Below, piece after piece: positions 56,372 to 64,000 of a DNA stretch of 64,000 bases (position 1 is the stretch's first letter; every line of letters starts with the position of its first letter). Origin of the DNA: Aureimonas fodinaquatilis (lineage in GTDB: Bacteria; Pseudomonadota; Alphaproteobacteria; Rhizobiales; Rhizobiaceae); assembly GCF_008369445.1 (NCBI RefSeq), contig NZ_VTWH01000001.1, positions 1,240,001-1,304,000 of the forward strand, given 5' to 3'. A program made the translations under genes and the position numbers. The notes under the pieces were generated by a model that was not told the origin of the DNA, ran no database searches, and saw only the letters and a program-made list of their open reading frames with translations.

Positions 56372-56788
56372 ATGAGCGAAACTCTTCAAGTCGAAGGCGA
56401 ACTCAGGGAAGATGAGCCTTTCATGAATGACCGTCAGCGGGAGTATTTTCGCAAGAAACTCCTTGCCTGGAAGGTTGAAATCCTGCGTGAATCCCGTGAA
56501 ACGCTGGATGCACTTGCATCGGAAAACCCAAACCTTGCTGATGCGGCGGATCGTGCTTCTTCGGAAACCGACCGTGCCATAGAGCTGCGGGCGAGGGACC
56601 GGCAGAGAAAGCTCATCGCGAAAATCGATGCAGCTCTCGAGCGGATCGATGAAGGAACCTATGGTTATTGTGAAGAAACCGGCGAGCCTATCAGTCTGAG
56701 GCGGCTGGATGCGCGTCCGATTGCTACGCTTTCGCTGGAAGCGCAGGAACGGCATGAGAGGCGTGAGAAGGTTTATCGGGACGAGTAG
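56372..56788 (+). CDS. dksA: RNA polymerase-binding factor DksA, cysteine-poor type
   Basis: DksA enters the secondary channel of RNA polymerase and works with ppGpp. The 138-residue protein has the coiled coil (about 30-95) with the tip aspartate-alanine motif in ENPNLADAADRASSETDR and the globular end YGYCEETGEPISLRRLDARP. Only the first of the four zinc-finger cysteines remains (CEETG instead of CxxC; second pair replaced in TLSLEAQER), as in other rhizobial DksA proteins, so zinc is probably not bound. GAGGAAGCG lies just upstream of the ATG. A strong terminator follows. Confidence 0.93.
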   Translation: MSETLQVEGELREDEPFMNDRQREYFRKKLLAWKVEILRESRETLDALASENPNLADAADRASSETDRAIELRARDRQRKLIAKIDAALERIDEGTYGYCEETGEPISLRRLDARPIATLSLEAQERHERREKVYRDE

Positions 56789-56815
56789 AACCACTCATTG
56801 CCAAGCGTAAAATTA

Positions 56816-56848
56816 AAACGGCCGGATGAAAATCCGGCCGTTTCTTTG
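56816..56848 (+). terminator. Terminator after dksA
   Basis: Perfect 12-bp stem AAACGGCCGGAT, loop GAAA, ATCCGGCCGTTT (56816-56843) followed by CTTTG. It is 28 bases after the dksA stop. Confidence 0.88.
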
Positions 56849-56866
56849 TCTGCAGCGTGTCTTCCA

Positions 56867-56904
56867 AAAGCGTTTCAGAAAGAGTGATTGATCTGAAACG
56901 CTTT
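56867..56904. repeat. GCGTTTCAGA ... TCTGAAACGC palindrome (second copy of family)
   Basis: Perfect 13-bp inverted repeat AAAGCGTTTCAGA / TCTGAAACGCTTT with a 12-base loop, followed by an AACTCTCTGTTTTTTC tract on the plus strand. It lies after the dksA terminator and before the stop of the convergent FliO-like gene. Half of it recurs at 62266-62281 and a related form at 47075-47112. Confidence 0.75.
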
Positions 56905-56965
56905 AACTCTCTGTTTTTTCACATGGCCTCATCGCTAAAACGAGGCCGCATGAACGAGTTGGGCT

Positions 56966-58054
56966 CTAGCGCCGTTCTGGCGATTCGAGGGTGAAGTCGC
57001 GGAGCAACGCGTCCATTTCATCCTCAAGCGTTGGCATTTTCGTTGCTTCCTTGCGCGCAGCTTCCGGTTCCGGCTTTTCCGGTTGCGCTGTTGCGGCCGG
57101 TGCAGGGGTGGTGGCTTGCGCTGACTTTGCCGCTGAACGGGTGTTCAGTTCCGCTGTCAAAAAGCTTTCAATGTCATTTTTGGAAGCACCAGCATTGCCG
57201 GAGGGTGCCGGCGGCGTAACCGCCGGGGCGGTAGCCGCTGGTTTTGCGGTCAGTGGCTGCTGGCGCGGAATTTGCACATTGCTGGCAAAACTACGCACCT
57301 GAAGTGGTTGTGGCGCAGGGGTCGGCTCTGTTGACTCCGATTTGGCAAACTCCGCTGGTTCAGCCGCTGCTGGTGCTGCCTGCTGCGGAATGCCGGTCGT
57401 GCCGCGCAATTGCATGGTGCCAGAGCTTTCCGGCGCCTGGGGTGCGGGGCGGGCTGTTGGCAGGGTGGGCGTTGCCATGGAGCGCGGTGGCTGCACCGGG
57501 CGTGGTGGTTGAACCTGTGGCGCAGCCTGTGGAACGGTAAGGGTCGGTTCTGCCGGAGTTTCCAGCCTCGGCTCTGGCACTTCCTGTGCTACTGGCGCTA
57601 CTGGCACCGCGACAGGCGCAGGCGCAGGTGCAGCGGCCGGCTTACGCACCTGCGCAGCCGGTGCGCGTGGCATGGCTACAGGTTCCGGCTCGGCCCGCTT
57701 TGGAGCAGCAGAGCTTTCGTTAGCAAAGGCGGGATCTATTCTTCGACCAGCCGGTTGGCGCACAATGCCGGACTCTATCAGCACGTCGTTCAATCCGCCG
57801 ATCAGAACAAGATGTTCAACTTCGTCCCGGCGAATAAGAACCAGCTGCCGTTTCTGATCGACCGGGGTCATGTCCAGCACGGCAACACGCGGTTGGGCGT
57901 TGCGCCCGCGGTGCAGCCTGCCGCTGCCAGTAAGGCTGCGAAACAGTGCATAGATGAAATAGCCAATGATCAGAATTGCTGCGATGGCCAATATGACAGC
58001 GACAGCCGAGGCTATTCCTGCGCCCCCAAGAGCGTTAACGAGCCCCTCAAACAT
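56966..58054 (-). CDS. FliO-like domain protein with long Pro/Ala-rich tail
   Basis: A 362-residue membrane protein. One N-terminal membrane helix (IASAVAVILAIAAILIIGYFIYALF, about 13-37) is followed by a FliO-type domain (RVAVLDMTPVDQKRQLVLIRRDEVEHLVLIGG, split by the motif R-R-D-E-V-E-H), which in flagellar secretion acts as a small assembly factor. The remaining ~260 residues are disordered and Pro/Ala/Gln-rich, then an acidic end (LEDEMDALLRDFTLESPERR). No flagellar genes are nearby; in rhizobia this gene regularly sits beside cckA and dksA. ATG 58054 has GGGAG eight bases upstream. Divergent from cckA. Confidence 0.75.
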   Translation of the reverse strand: MFEGLVNALGGAGIASAVAVILAIAAILIIGYFIYALFRSLTGSGRLHRGRNAQPRVAVLDMTPVDQKRQLVLIRRDEVEHLVLIGGLNDVLIESGIVRQPAGRRIDPAFANESSAAPKRAEPEPVAMPRAPAAQVRKPAAAPAPAPVAVPVAPVAQEVPEPRLETPAEPTLTVPQAAPQVQPPRPVQPPRSMATPTLPTARPAPQAPESSGTMQLRGTTGIPQQAAPAAAEPAEFAKSESTEPTPAPQPLQVRSFASNVQIPRQQPLTAKPAATAPAVTPPAPSGNAGASKNDIESFLTAELNTRSAAKSAQATTPAPAATAQPEKPEPEAARKEATKMPTLEDEMDALLRDFTLESPERR

Positions 58055-58355
58055 TCTACGGTCTCCCTGGTCGTCCATATTGGCCAGTGGTTTATCCGTT
58101 GGCTGCAATGGTCATTATATAGCTTCCTGCTGCAATTGCTGCCAGCAAACCGGCAGGCGCAGCACTCTGCACCGGTTCTGTTATGAAATCTTGCTCACAT
58201 CAAGGGCCGCGACAGCTTTGAGTGGTAGAATTGCCAGCGGTGCTGAATATATTCCTGTAATCTGCGGCAGTTTTGCCGCTTCTGGACATGTAGCGCAGTT
58301 TCGCAGCAAGTTGCCATACAAGGCAAATAACCAACAGGACTCTACACCTTGGCCG
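58055..58355. other. Divergent intergenic region between the FliO-like gene and cckA
   Basis: About 300 bases that must hold the promoters of both genes. I see no palindrome, operator match or small gene here. Upstream frame continuation of cckA is open but lacks family match and Shine-Dalgarno support. Confidence 0.5.
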
Positions 58356-60902
58356 ATGGCTTCTCAAATGACTGCTGAAACTTCAGTTCCGCCCAAAAAG
58401 CCATTGGTGAACCGCAGTGCAGGGCACGCAAATGTCTGGCGGTTGCTGGCATTAAGCGCATTTCTGTTGGTCGTGGCGGGTGCATTGGCACTTTGGGGGC
58501 ATGCGGCTGGCGGGTTCGCGGTTTTGGCGATTTTCGGGTTTCTGGCGGCAATCGGTGTTCTGGCATGCTTCGCGCTGGCGCTTGGCTTCCTGCAGTTTTC
58601 CACCCGATCTGCGGATGCGGGGCTGGCGCAGGATTTTATGGACAATCTGCCCGTTGGAACGCTGATGACCGATGAGCGCGGGCGAATCATCTATGCCAAC
58701 CGGGCCTATGGTGAAGCCACGGGCATGCATTCGGCGCAGGATGCGCGCACATTTGAGCAGCTTCTGCTGCGAGAGCCTGAGGCGGCGGAAGCCACCTACC
58801 GTCTGTCCAATCTGGCCCGCGAAGGAGGTGACGGGCAGGAAGAGTTTCGCCTTTCCCGGGCCTTGTCCGGCAAGGCGCAGCCAACATGGTACCGGGTGCG
58901 GGTGCGCGCGCTGAATTCTGGCGCGCGGCGGCTGAGTGTCTGGGAAATCTGCGATATCACCGATGAGCGGACCGAACAGGAAACTTTCTTCCAGGAGCTG
59001 CAGGACGCTATCGACTATCTGGACCACGCGCCGGTGGGCTTTTTTGCTTCTGATGAGGTTGGCAGCATTGTCTACCTGAACGGAACGCTGGCAGGGTGGT
59101 TGGGACTGGACCTGACTGCACTGGACGCCGGGAAACTGGCAGTGGCCGATATTGTTGGCGCTGAGGGGCGAGCTTTGTTGCAGACCGCCGCCCGCGCAGA
59201 GGCCGGGCGTATGCGTGTGGTGGACGTGGACATGGTGACACAGTCCGGCAAGCGTCTGCCTGTTCGCTTGTTGCAGCAGGCCGAAACAGCCTCAGATGAC
59301 AGGCTTGGTCGAATGCGCACCGTTGTTCTCAACCTTTCTGCCAGAAAAGAGCATGAGGTTGATGCGCTTGAAAAGGCGGAAATCCGGTTCAATCGCTTTT
59401 TCAATTCCTCCCCCATGGCCATAGCTTCGCTGAACGGAGCCGGGCATCCGGTTCAAGCCAATGCAGCGTTTGCACGCCTGTTTGGTGAAACCGTCGCTGA
59501 TGGCACGGTCGCACTGGAAAAAGCCCTGCGTGATGAATCGCACGAGGCTATTCGCGGTGCCATGGAAACGGCCATGCAGGGGCGTGCGGGCATCCCGTCT
59601 CTGGATGTTGAGCTTGCTGGCGAAGACAGCCGTTCGGTGCGGCTCTACTTCAGCGCCGTGTCGGATATCAACGGCGAAAGCGATGAGGCTGCACTGGTCT
59701 TTGGTGTCGACTTCACCGACCAGCGCGCGCTGGAAGAGCAATTTGCCAAAGCTCAGAAAATGCAGGCAATCGGCAATCTTGCCGGCGGCATCGCGCATGA
59801 TTTCAACAATGTGCTGACAATCATCACCGCGTCGGTGGATTTTCTGTTGCTCAATCATCGCAGTGGCGACCCCTCATTCCAGGACCTTTTGCTCATCAAG
59901 CAAAGTGCCAACCGCGCAGCATCACTGGTGCGGCAGCTTCTGGCTTATTCCCGCCGGCAGACCATGCGGCCGAAAATGCTGAACATGACGGATGTGGTTG
60001 CCGACATGCATTTGCTGCTGCGGCGCATTTCCGGTGATCTGGTCAAGCTGGAGCGGCACCATGCGCGTGACCTTTGGCCAGTGATGGCAGATATCGGCCA
60101 GTTTGAGCAGGTGATCACCAATCTCGTGCAGAATGCGCGCGATGCCATGCCGGATGGCGGCAACATCGCAATTTCGACGCGCAATGTTGCCTCCGCGGAA
60201 GTGGCAGGCTTTGGCTATCCCGAACTGACCTATGGCGATTATGTGCTGGTTGAGGTGGCGGATTCCGGTACAGGCATGCCGGCAGATGTTGCCGAGCGTA
60301 TTTTCGAGCCGTTCTTCACCACAAAGGAAATCGGCAAGGGAACCGGACTTGGGCTTTCGATGGTTTACGGAATCATCAAGCAATCAGGCGGCTTCATTTT
60401 CGTTGATTCCCGAATGGGTGAGGGCACAACCTTCCGCATTTTCCTGCCACGGCATATGCCAGTTGAACCAGCGGTGGCGAAGGTCGAAACGACAGCCGAG
60501 ACAGCGCATCCTGGCAGCAAGGTGGACTTGTCCGGTACAGCAACAATTCTGCTGGTTGAAGATGAAGACCATGTGCGTGCGGGCAATGTGCGGGCGCTGA
60601 AAATGCGCGGTTATGACGTGCACGAGGCGTCATCCGGCATTGAGGCACTGGCCGTCATGGAAGAAATAGGCGGCGAAGTGGATCTTGTTGTTTCCGACGT
60701 GATGATGCCGGAAATGGACGGCCCGACATTGTTGCGGGAAATGCGCAAGACCCGGCCTGAACTGAAGTTCATCTTCGTATCGGGTTATGCCGAAGACGCC
60801 TTTGCCAAAAACCTGCCCGAGGGTGCCCGCTTCGGCTTTCTTGCCAAGCCGTTTTCCCTTCGTGACCTGGCAGTTGCGGTAAAGGACATGCTGGAGGAAT
60901 AG
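58356..60902 (+). CDS. cckA: Hybrid histidine kinase CckA
   Basis: CckA heads the CtrA phosphorelay that controls the alphaproteobacterial cell cycle. The 848-residue protein has two N-terminal membrane helices (about 28-47 and 54-79), two or three PAS domains (from [21 protein letters not shown] and [19 protein letters not shown] on), the HisKA box [16 protein letters not shown] with the phospho-histidine, a HATPase domain ([33 protein letters not shown]) and a C-terminal receiver ([13 protein letters not shown] with the phospho-aspartate). The start ATG 58356 or 58368 lacks a strong Shine-Dalgarno, but the membrane helices follow directly. Located between dksA/FliO-like and recA. Confidence 0.95.
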   Translation: MASQMTAETSVPPKKPLVNRSAGHANVWRLLALSAFLLVVAGALALWGHAAGGFAVLAIFGFLAAIGVLACFALALGFLQFSTRSADAGLAQDFMDNLPVGTLMTDERGRIIYANRAYGEATGMHSAQDARTFEQLLLREPEAAEATYRLSNLAREGGDGQEEFRLSRALSGKAQPTWYRVRVRALNSGARRLSVWEICDITDERTEQETFFQELQDAIDYLDHAPVGFFASDEVGSIVYLNGTLAGWLGLDLTALDAGKLAVADIVGAEGRALLQTAARAEAGRMRVVDVDMVTQSGKRLPVRLLQQAETASDDRLGRMRTVVLNLSARKEHEVDALEKAEIRFNRFFNSSPMAIASLNGAGHPVQANAAFARLFGETVADGTVALEKALRDESHEAIRGAMETAMQGRAGIPSLDVELAGEDSRSVRLYFSAVSDINGESDEAALVFGVDFTDQRALEEQFAKAQKMQAIGNLAGGIAHDFNNVLTIITASVDFLLLNHRSGDPSFQDLLLIKQSANRAASLVRQLLAYSRRQTMRPKMLNMTDVVADMHLLLRRISGDLVKLERHHARDLWPVMADIGQFEQVITNLVQNARDAMPDGGNIAISTRNVASAEVAGFGYPELTYGDYVLVEVADSGTGMPADVAERIFEPFFTTKEIGKGTGLGLSMVYGIIKQSGGFIFVDSRMGEGTTFRIFLPRHMPVEPAVAKVETTAETAHPGSKVDLSGTATILLVEDEDHVRAGNVRALKMRGYDVHEASSGIEALAVMEEIGGEVDLVVSDVMMPEMDGPTLLREMRKTRPELKFIFVSGYAEDAFAKNLPEGARFGFLAKPFSLRDLAVAVKDMLEE

Positions 60903-60958
60903 GCTTTTCCTCCCGCGCAAGGTGCAGAACAAAACAAGATCAAACACTTGCGTGATGA

Positions 60959-60973
60959 GAACAAAGTATGTAC
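60959..60973. promoter_or_regulatory. LexA-type (SOS) operator before recA
   Basis: GAAC, seven bases, GTAC: close to the alphaproteobacterial LexA consensus GAAC-N7-GAAC/GTAC. It lies 65 bases before the recA ATG and overlaps the likely promoter region. Another weaker pair (GAAC-N7-GATC) is at 60927-60941. Confidence 0.6.
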
Positions 60974-61037
60974 ATTCAACCTCGAGCCGATAAGCGTTGC
61001 GCACCGCGACAACGCGTGAAATAAGGACCGGGCTGAG

Positions 61038-62099
61038 ATGGCACAAAATTCACTTCGTCTTGTTGAGGATGTTTCGGTGGACAAAAATAAGGCGCTGGAA
61101 GCAGCACTTTCGCAAATCGAAAGAGCTTTTGGCAAAGGCTCCATCATGCGGCTTGGTGCTGCAGAAAAGCTGGATATCGAAACGGTTTCAACCGGCTCAC
61201 TTGGTTTGGATATTGCGCTGGGCGTAGGCGGTTTGCCAAAGGGGCGAATCGTCGAGATTTACGGTCCGGAAAGCTCCGGCAAAACCACGCTGGCGCTGCA
61301 CACCGTTGCTGAAGCGCAAAAAAGCGGCGGCATTTGCGCTTTTGTTGATGCTGAACACGCGCTTGATCCGGTCTATGCCCGCAAGCTTGGCGTCAACCTT
61401 GATGACCTACTGATCTCGCAGCCTGATACAGGCGAGCAGGCGCTTGAAATCGTGGACACGCTGGTTCGCTCTGGTGCCATTGACGTTTTGATTGTGGACT
61501 CGGTTGCCGCTTTGACACCGCGTGCGGAAATCGAAGGTGATATGGGCGATTCCTTGCCCGGCCTTCAGGCCCGTTTGATGAGTCAGGCGTTGCGCAAATT
61601 GACCGGCTCGATCTCCAAGTCGAAATGCATGGTCATTTTCATCAACCAGATCCGCATGAAGATCGGTGTGATGTATGGTTCGCCGGAAACCACCACTGGT
61701 GGCAACGCACTGAAATTCTACGCTTCGGTTCGGCTGGATATCCGGCGCATTGGTGCGGTTAAGGACCGTGAGGAAATCACCGGCAACCAGACACGCGTCA
61801 AAGTCGTCAAAAACAAGCTGGCTCCACCTTTCAAGCAGGTTGAATTCGACATCATGTATGGCGAGGGCGTGTCCAAGCTGGGCGAAATCCTCGACCTCGG
61901 CGTCAAATGCGGCATTGTTGAAAAATCCGGTGCGTGGTTCTCCTATAACAGCCAGCGTCTGGGGCAGGGCCGGGAGAATTCCAAAAACTTCCTGCGTGAA
62001 AATCCGGAAGTGGCCGCCGAGCTGGAAGCCTCTATTCGCCAGAATTCCGGGTTGATTGCTGAAAAGCTTCTGGAAGTGGGTGACGCTGAAGGCGAGTGA
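61038..62099 (+). CDS. recA: Recombinase RecA
   Basis: RecA forms the filament for homologous recombination and triggers LexA cleavage. The 353-residue protein has Walker [13 protein letters not shown], the L1 loop with [13 protein letters not shown], Walker [13 protein letters not shown], the L2 loop [22 protein letters not shown] and the C-terminal domain ending in an acidic tail (EVGDAEGE). Nothing is missing. ATG 61038 is the family start. It follows cckA by 135 bases holding a SOS-type operator, and a strong terminator follows. Confidence 0.98.
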   Translation: MAQNSLRLVEDVSVDKNKALEAALSQIERAFGKGSIMRLGAAEKLDIETVSTGSLGLDIALGVGGLPKGRIVEIYGPESSGKTTLALHTVAEAQKSGGICAFVDAEHALDPVYARKLGVNLDDLLISQPDTGEQALEIVDTLVRSGAIDVLIVDSVAALTPRAEIEGDMGDSLPGLQARLMSQALRKLTGSISKSKCMVIFINQIRMKIGVMYGSPETTTGGNALKFYASVRLDIRRIGAVKDREEITGNQTRVKVVKNKLAPPFKQVEFDIMYGEGVSKLGEILDLGVKCGIVEKSGAWFSYNSQRLGQGRENSKNFLRENPEVAAELEASIRQNSGLIAEKLLEVGDAEGE

Positions 62100-62134
62100 T
62101 TGCCTTAAGCGGTCTGATTTTTCTGAATGGATAA

Positions 62135-62185
62135 TGGTGCGGTTTTGCATTCGACTGAATGGCAAAGCCGCACCAGATTTGTTTG
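62135..62185 (+). terminator. Terminator after recA
   Basis: A long near-perfect hairpin: TGGTGCGG pairs with CCGCACCA, the arms continue through TTTTGCATTC / GAATGGCAAA with one bulge, loop GACT (62135-62175), then GATTTGTTTG. It lies 36 bases after the recA stop. Confidence 0.82.
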
Positions 62186-62265
62186 CGATGGCGGCTGTCA
62201 AACGCAAAAGCGCTACACAGCCGGGTTCAAATCTGCCGCTTCTCGTTTTCTACATTTCGTTTTCG

Positions 62266-62281
62266 TCTGAAACGCTCTAAA
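62266..62281 (+). repeat. Half-copy of the GAAACGC palindrome family
   Basis: TCTGAAACGCTCTAAA shares TCTGAAACGCT with the right arms at 47101-47112 and 56892-56904. The left arm is missing here (TTCGTTTTCG precedes it instead). It lies between the recA terminator and alaS. Confidence 0.5.
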
Positions 62282-62350
62282 GCAGCATAGGCGGCTTGCT
62301 GGTTTATAAGGCAAGACCAAGCCACAAACTGCCATTCCAGGGTGTATTGA

Positions 62351-64000
62351 ATGAACGGCGTTAATGAAATCCGGTCAGCGTTTCTGCAATATTTTGGCAA
62401 GCATGGTCATGAGCAGATAGCCTCGTCGCCGCTGGTGCCACGCAACGATCCGACATTGATGTTTACCAATGCCGGAATGGTGCAGTTTAAAAATGTTTTC
62501 ACCGGCCTTGAATCCCGGCCTTACAACCGTGCAGCGACATCGCAGAAATGCGTGCGCGCCGGTGGCAAGCACAATGATCTGGATAATGTGGGCTACACCG
62601 CCCGCCACCACACATTCTTTGAAATGCTGGGCAATTTTTCCTTTGGAGATTACTTCAAGGAAAATGCAATCGAGCTGGCCTGGAACCTGATCACCAAAGA
62701 ATTCGGGTTGCCCAAAGACAAACTTCTGGTCACGGTTTACCACACTGATGAAGATGCGGCCAATTTCTGGAAAAGCATTGCGGGTCTTCCGGACGATCGC
62801 ATCATTCGTATCGCAACCAGCGATAATTTCTGGGCCATGGGCGACACCGGCCCTTGCGGCCCGTGCTCCGAAATATTCTATGATCACGGCGACCATGTGT
62901 GGGGTGGCCCTCCTGGCAGCCTGGAAGAAGATGGCGACAGATTCATTGAAATCTGGAACCTGGTTTTCATGCAGTTCGAGCAGATGCCGGGTGGGGAGCG
63001 GGTAGAACTGCCGCGTCCCTCTATCGATACAGGCATGGGGCTTGAGCGTGTTGCGGCGGTGCTGCAGGGCGTGCACAACAATTATGATATCGACTTGTTC
63101 CGCCAGCTTATCAGAGCCTCGGTGGATGTCATCGGCGCGCCGATAACGGATGAGACGGTTGCCAGCCACCGGGTTATTGCCGACCATCTGCGCGCGACCG
63201 CATTTTTGATTGCCGATGGCGTTCTGCCGTCCAATGAGGGGCGTGGTTATGTTCTGCGCCGCATCATGCGGCGGGCGATGCGCCATGCAAAACTGCTCGG
63301 CGCGCGCGAGCCGGTTATTTACAAGCTTTTGCCAACTTTGATCGGCGAAATGGGCCGTGCCTATCCTGAGCTGGGGCGGGCGGAAGCGCTGATTTCGGAA
63401 ACATTGCAACTGGAAGAAAAGCGCTTTCTGGTCACGCTGGACCGCGGCCTTTCGCTTTTGAATGATGCAACGCAGTCCATGCATGCGGGTGACAAGCTGG
63501 ACGGTGAAACGGCGTTCAAGCTTTATGACACCTATGGCTTTCCGCTGGATCTGACACAGGACGCTTTGCGAGCGCGTGATATTCACGTCGACCTGACCGG
63601 TTTTCAGGATGCAATGGCCCGCCAGAAGGCTGAAGCCCGCGCCAGTTGGGCAGGGTCGGGTGAGGTGTCTGACGAAACGGTCTATTTCGGTATTCGTGAG
63701 CGACTGGGTGCGACCGAGTTTCTGGGCTACGACACCGAAACTGCCGAAGGCCAGGTTGCGGCTATTGTCGTTAATGGCAAGGAGGTCGAATCGGCTGCCG
63801 AAGGGCAGGAGGCCTCAGTTGTGCTGAACCAGACGCCGTTCTACGGCGAATCCGGTGGCCAGGTCGGCGACATGGGTGTTTTGAAGGCGGAAGGCGTTAC
63901 CTTCAATGTCAGCAGCACGCAGAAGGTCGCGGGCGGCTTGTTTGTTCATCGCGGTCAGGTGTCCCGTGGCACATTGGGCGTCGGTGCTGCGCTGGAATTG
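62351..64000 (+). CDS. alaS: Alanyl-tRNA synthetase AlaS, N-terminal part (cut at right edge)
   Basis: AlaS charges tRNA-Ala. The frame is open from ATG 62351 to the end of the window, 550 codons of the usual ~880. It begins [20 protein letters not shown] and has class II motifs: motif 1 region [40 protein letters not shown], motif 2 [18 protein letters not shown], and motif 3 [16 protein letters not shown]. The tRNA-recognition segment [20 protein letters not shown] follows. The start of the editing domain is reached near the edge. AGGGTG lies seven bases upstream. It follows recA, the usual order in the group. Confidence 0.97.
   Translation, partial: MNGVNEIRSAFLQYFGKHGHEQIASSPLVPRNDPTLMFTNAGMVQFKNVFTGLESRPYNRAATSQKCVRAGGKHNDLDNVGYTARHHTFFEMLGNFSFGDYFKENAIELAWNLITKEFGLPKDKLLVTVYHTDEDAANFWKSIAGLPDDRIIRIATSDNFWAMGDTGPCGPCSEIFYDHGDHVWGGPPGSLEEDGDRFIEIWNLVFMQFEQMPGGERVELPRPSIDTGMGLERVAAVLQGVHNNYDIDLFRQLIRASVDVIGAPITDETVASHRVIADHLRATAFLIADGVLPSNEGRGYVLRRIMRRAMRHAKLLGAREPVIYKLLPTLIGEMGRAYPELGRAEALISETLQLEEKRFLVTLDRGLSLLNDATQSMHAGDKLDGETAFKLYDTYGFPLDLTQDALRARDIHVDLTGFQDAMARQKAEARASWAGSGEVSDETVYFGIRERLGATEFLGYDTETAEGQVAAIVVNGKEVESAAEGQEASVVLNQTPFYGESGGQVGDMGVLKAEGVTFNVSSTQKVAGGLFVHRGQVSRGTLGVGAALEL

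Noticed and set aside
62375-63586. 403-codon minus-strand frame at the right end
   Set aside because: It lies opposite alaS, whose class II synthetase motifs are unmistakable.

Overview
The window is a chromosomal core segment from an alphaproteobacterium of the order Hyphomicrobiales (Rhizobiales). The evidence is the gene order ftsA-ftsZ-lpxC-bamD-recN-ligA, the block dksA / FliO-like / cckA / recA / alaS, a circularly permuted (two-piece) tmRNA whose tag reads ANDNYAEARLAA, a BA14K-family protein, a DUF922 exported protein, and a 2153-residue growth-pole-ring type coiled-coil protein known only from this order. No genus can be assigned by reading alone. No tRNA, rRNA, CRISPR array, prophage or insertion sequence was found. 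Both ends are cut: ftsA at the left, alaS at the right.

Layout. 1-8 kb: cell division, lipid A, outer-membrane assembly and DNA repair genes on the + strand, ending in an azlCD exporter pair. 9-20 kb: Tim44-like protein, BA14K protein, aminopeptidase P, prmA, a SCO1-type protein, a hexapeptide acyltransferase, a PhzF protein, an MFS transporter and pcrA. 20-26 kb: a large AsmA-type protein, then sspB with two small companion genes and the permuted ssrA gene directly upstream, so the tagging RNA and the adaptor that reads the tag sit together. 26-32 kb: thyA, a dipeptide epimerase, and an Mla-type phospholipid transport operon (STAS-permease fusion, ATPase, MCE protein, lipoprotein). 32-35 kb: exported hydrolase and a membrane-anchored AraC regulator. 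35-43 kb: the giant growth-pole protein, a divergent Hpt-like gene and a ferredoxin. 43-47 kb: a bicupin plus tripartite tricarboxylate transporter (TTT) operon. 47-53 kb: DUF922 protein, folP-folK, a classical autotransporter and a small exported protein. 53-64 kb: ycjF/ycjX/sixA-type genes, dksA, a FliO-like protein, cckA, recA and alaS.

Most interesting. (1) A REP-like palindromic element occurs five times at two loci; its inner and outer stems differ in sequence between loci but differ by matching changes on both arms, so the hairpin is preserved. (2) A perfect CtrA-type box (TTAA-N7-TTAAC) lies between the growth-pole gene and an Hpt-like gene whose phospho-accepting histidine is replaced by threonine; the Shine-Dalgarno of that gene is inside a short hairpin. 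CckA, the head of the CtrA pathway, is also in the window. (3) A second palindrome family (GCGTTTC...GAAACGC) sits at gene ends. (4) A small gene between pepP and prmA looks frameshifted.

Starts were chosen by reading for Shine-Dalgarno spacing and by known family N-termini. Functions are assigned from motifs and family memory, not from database searches.
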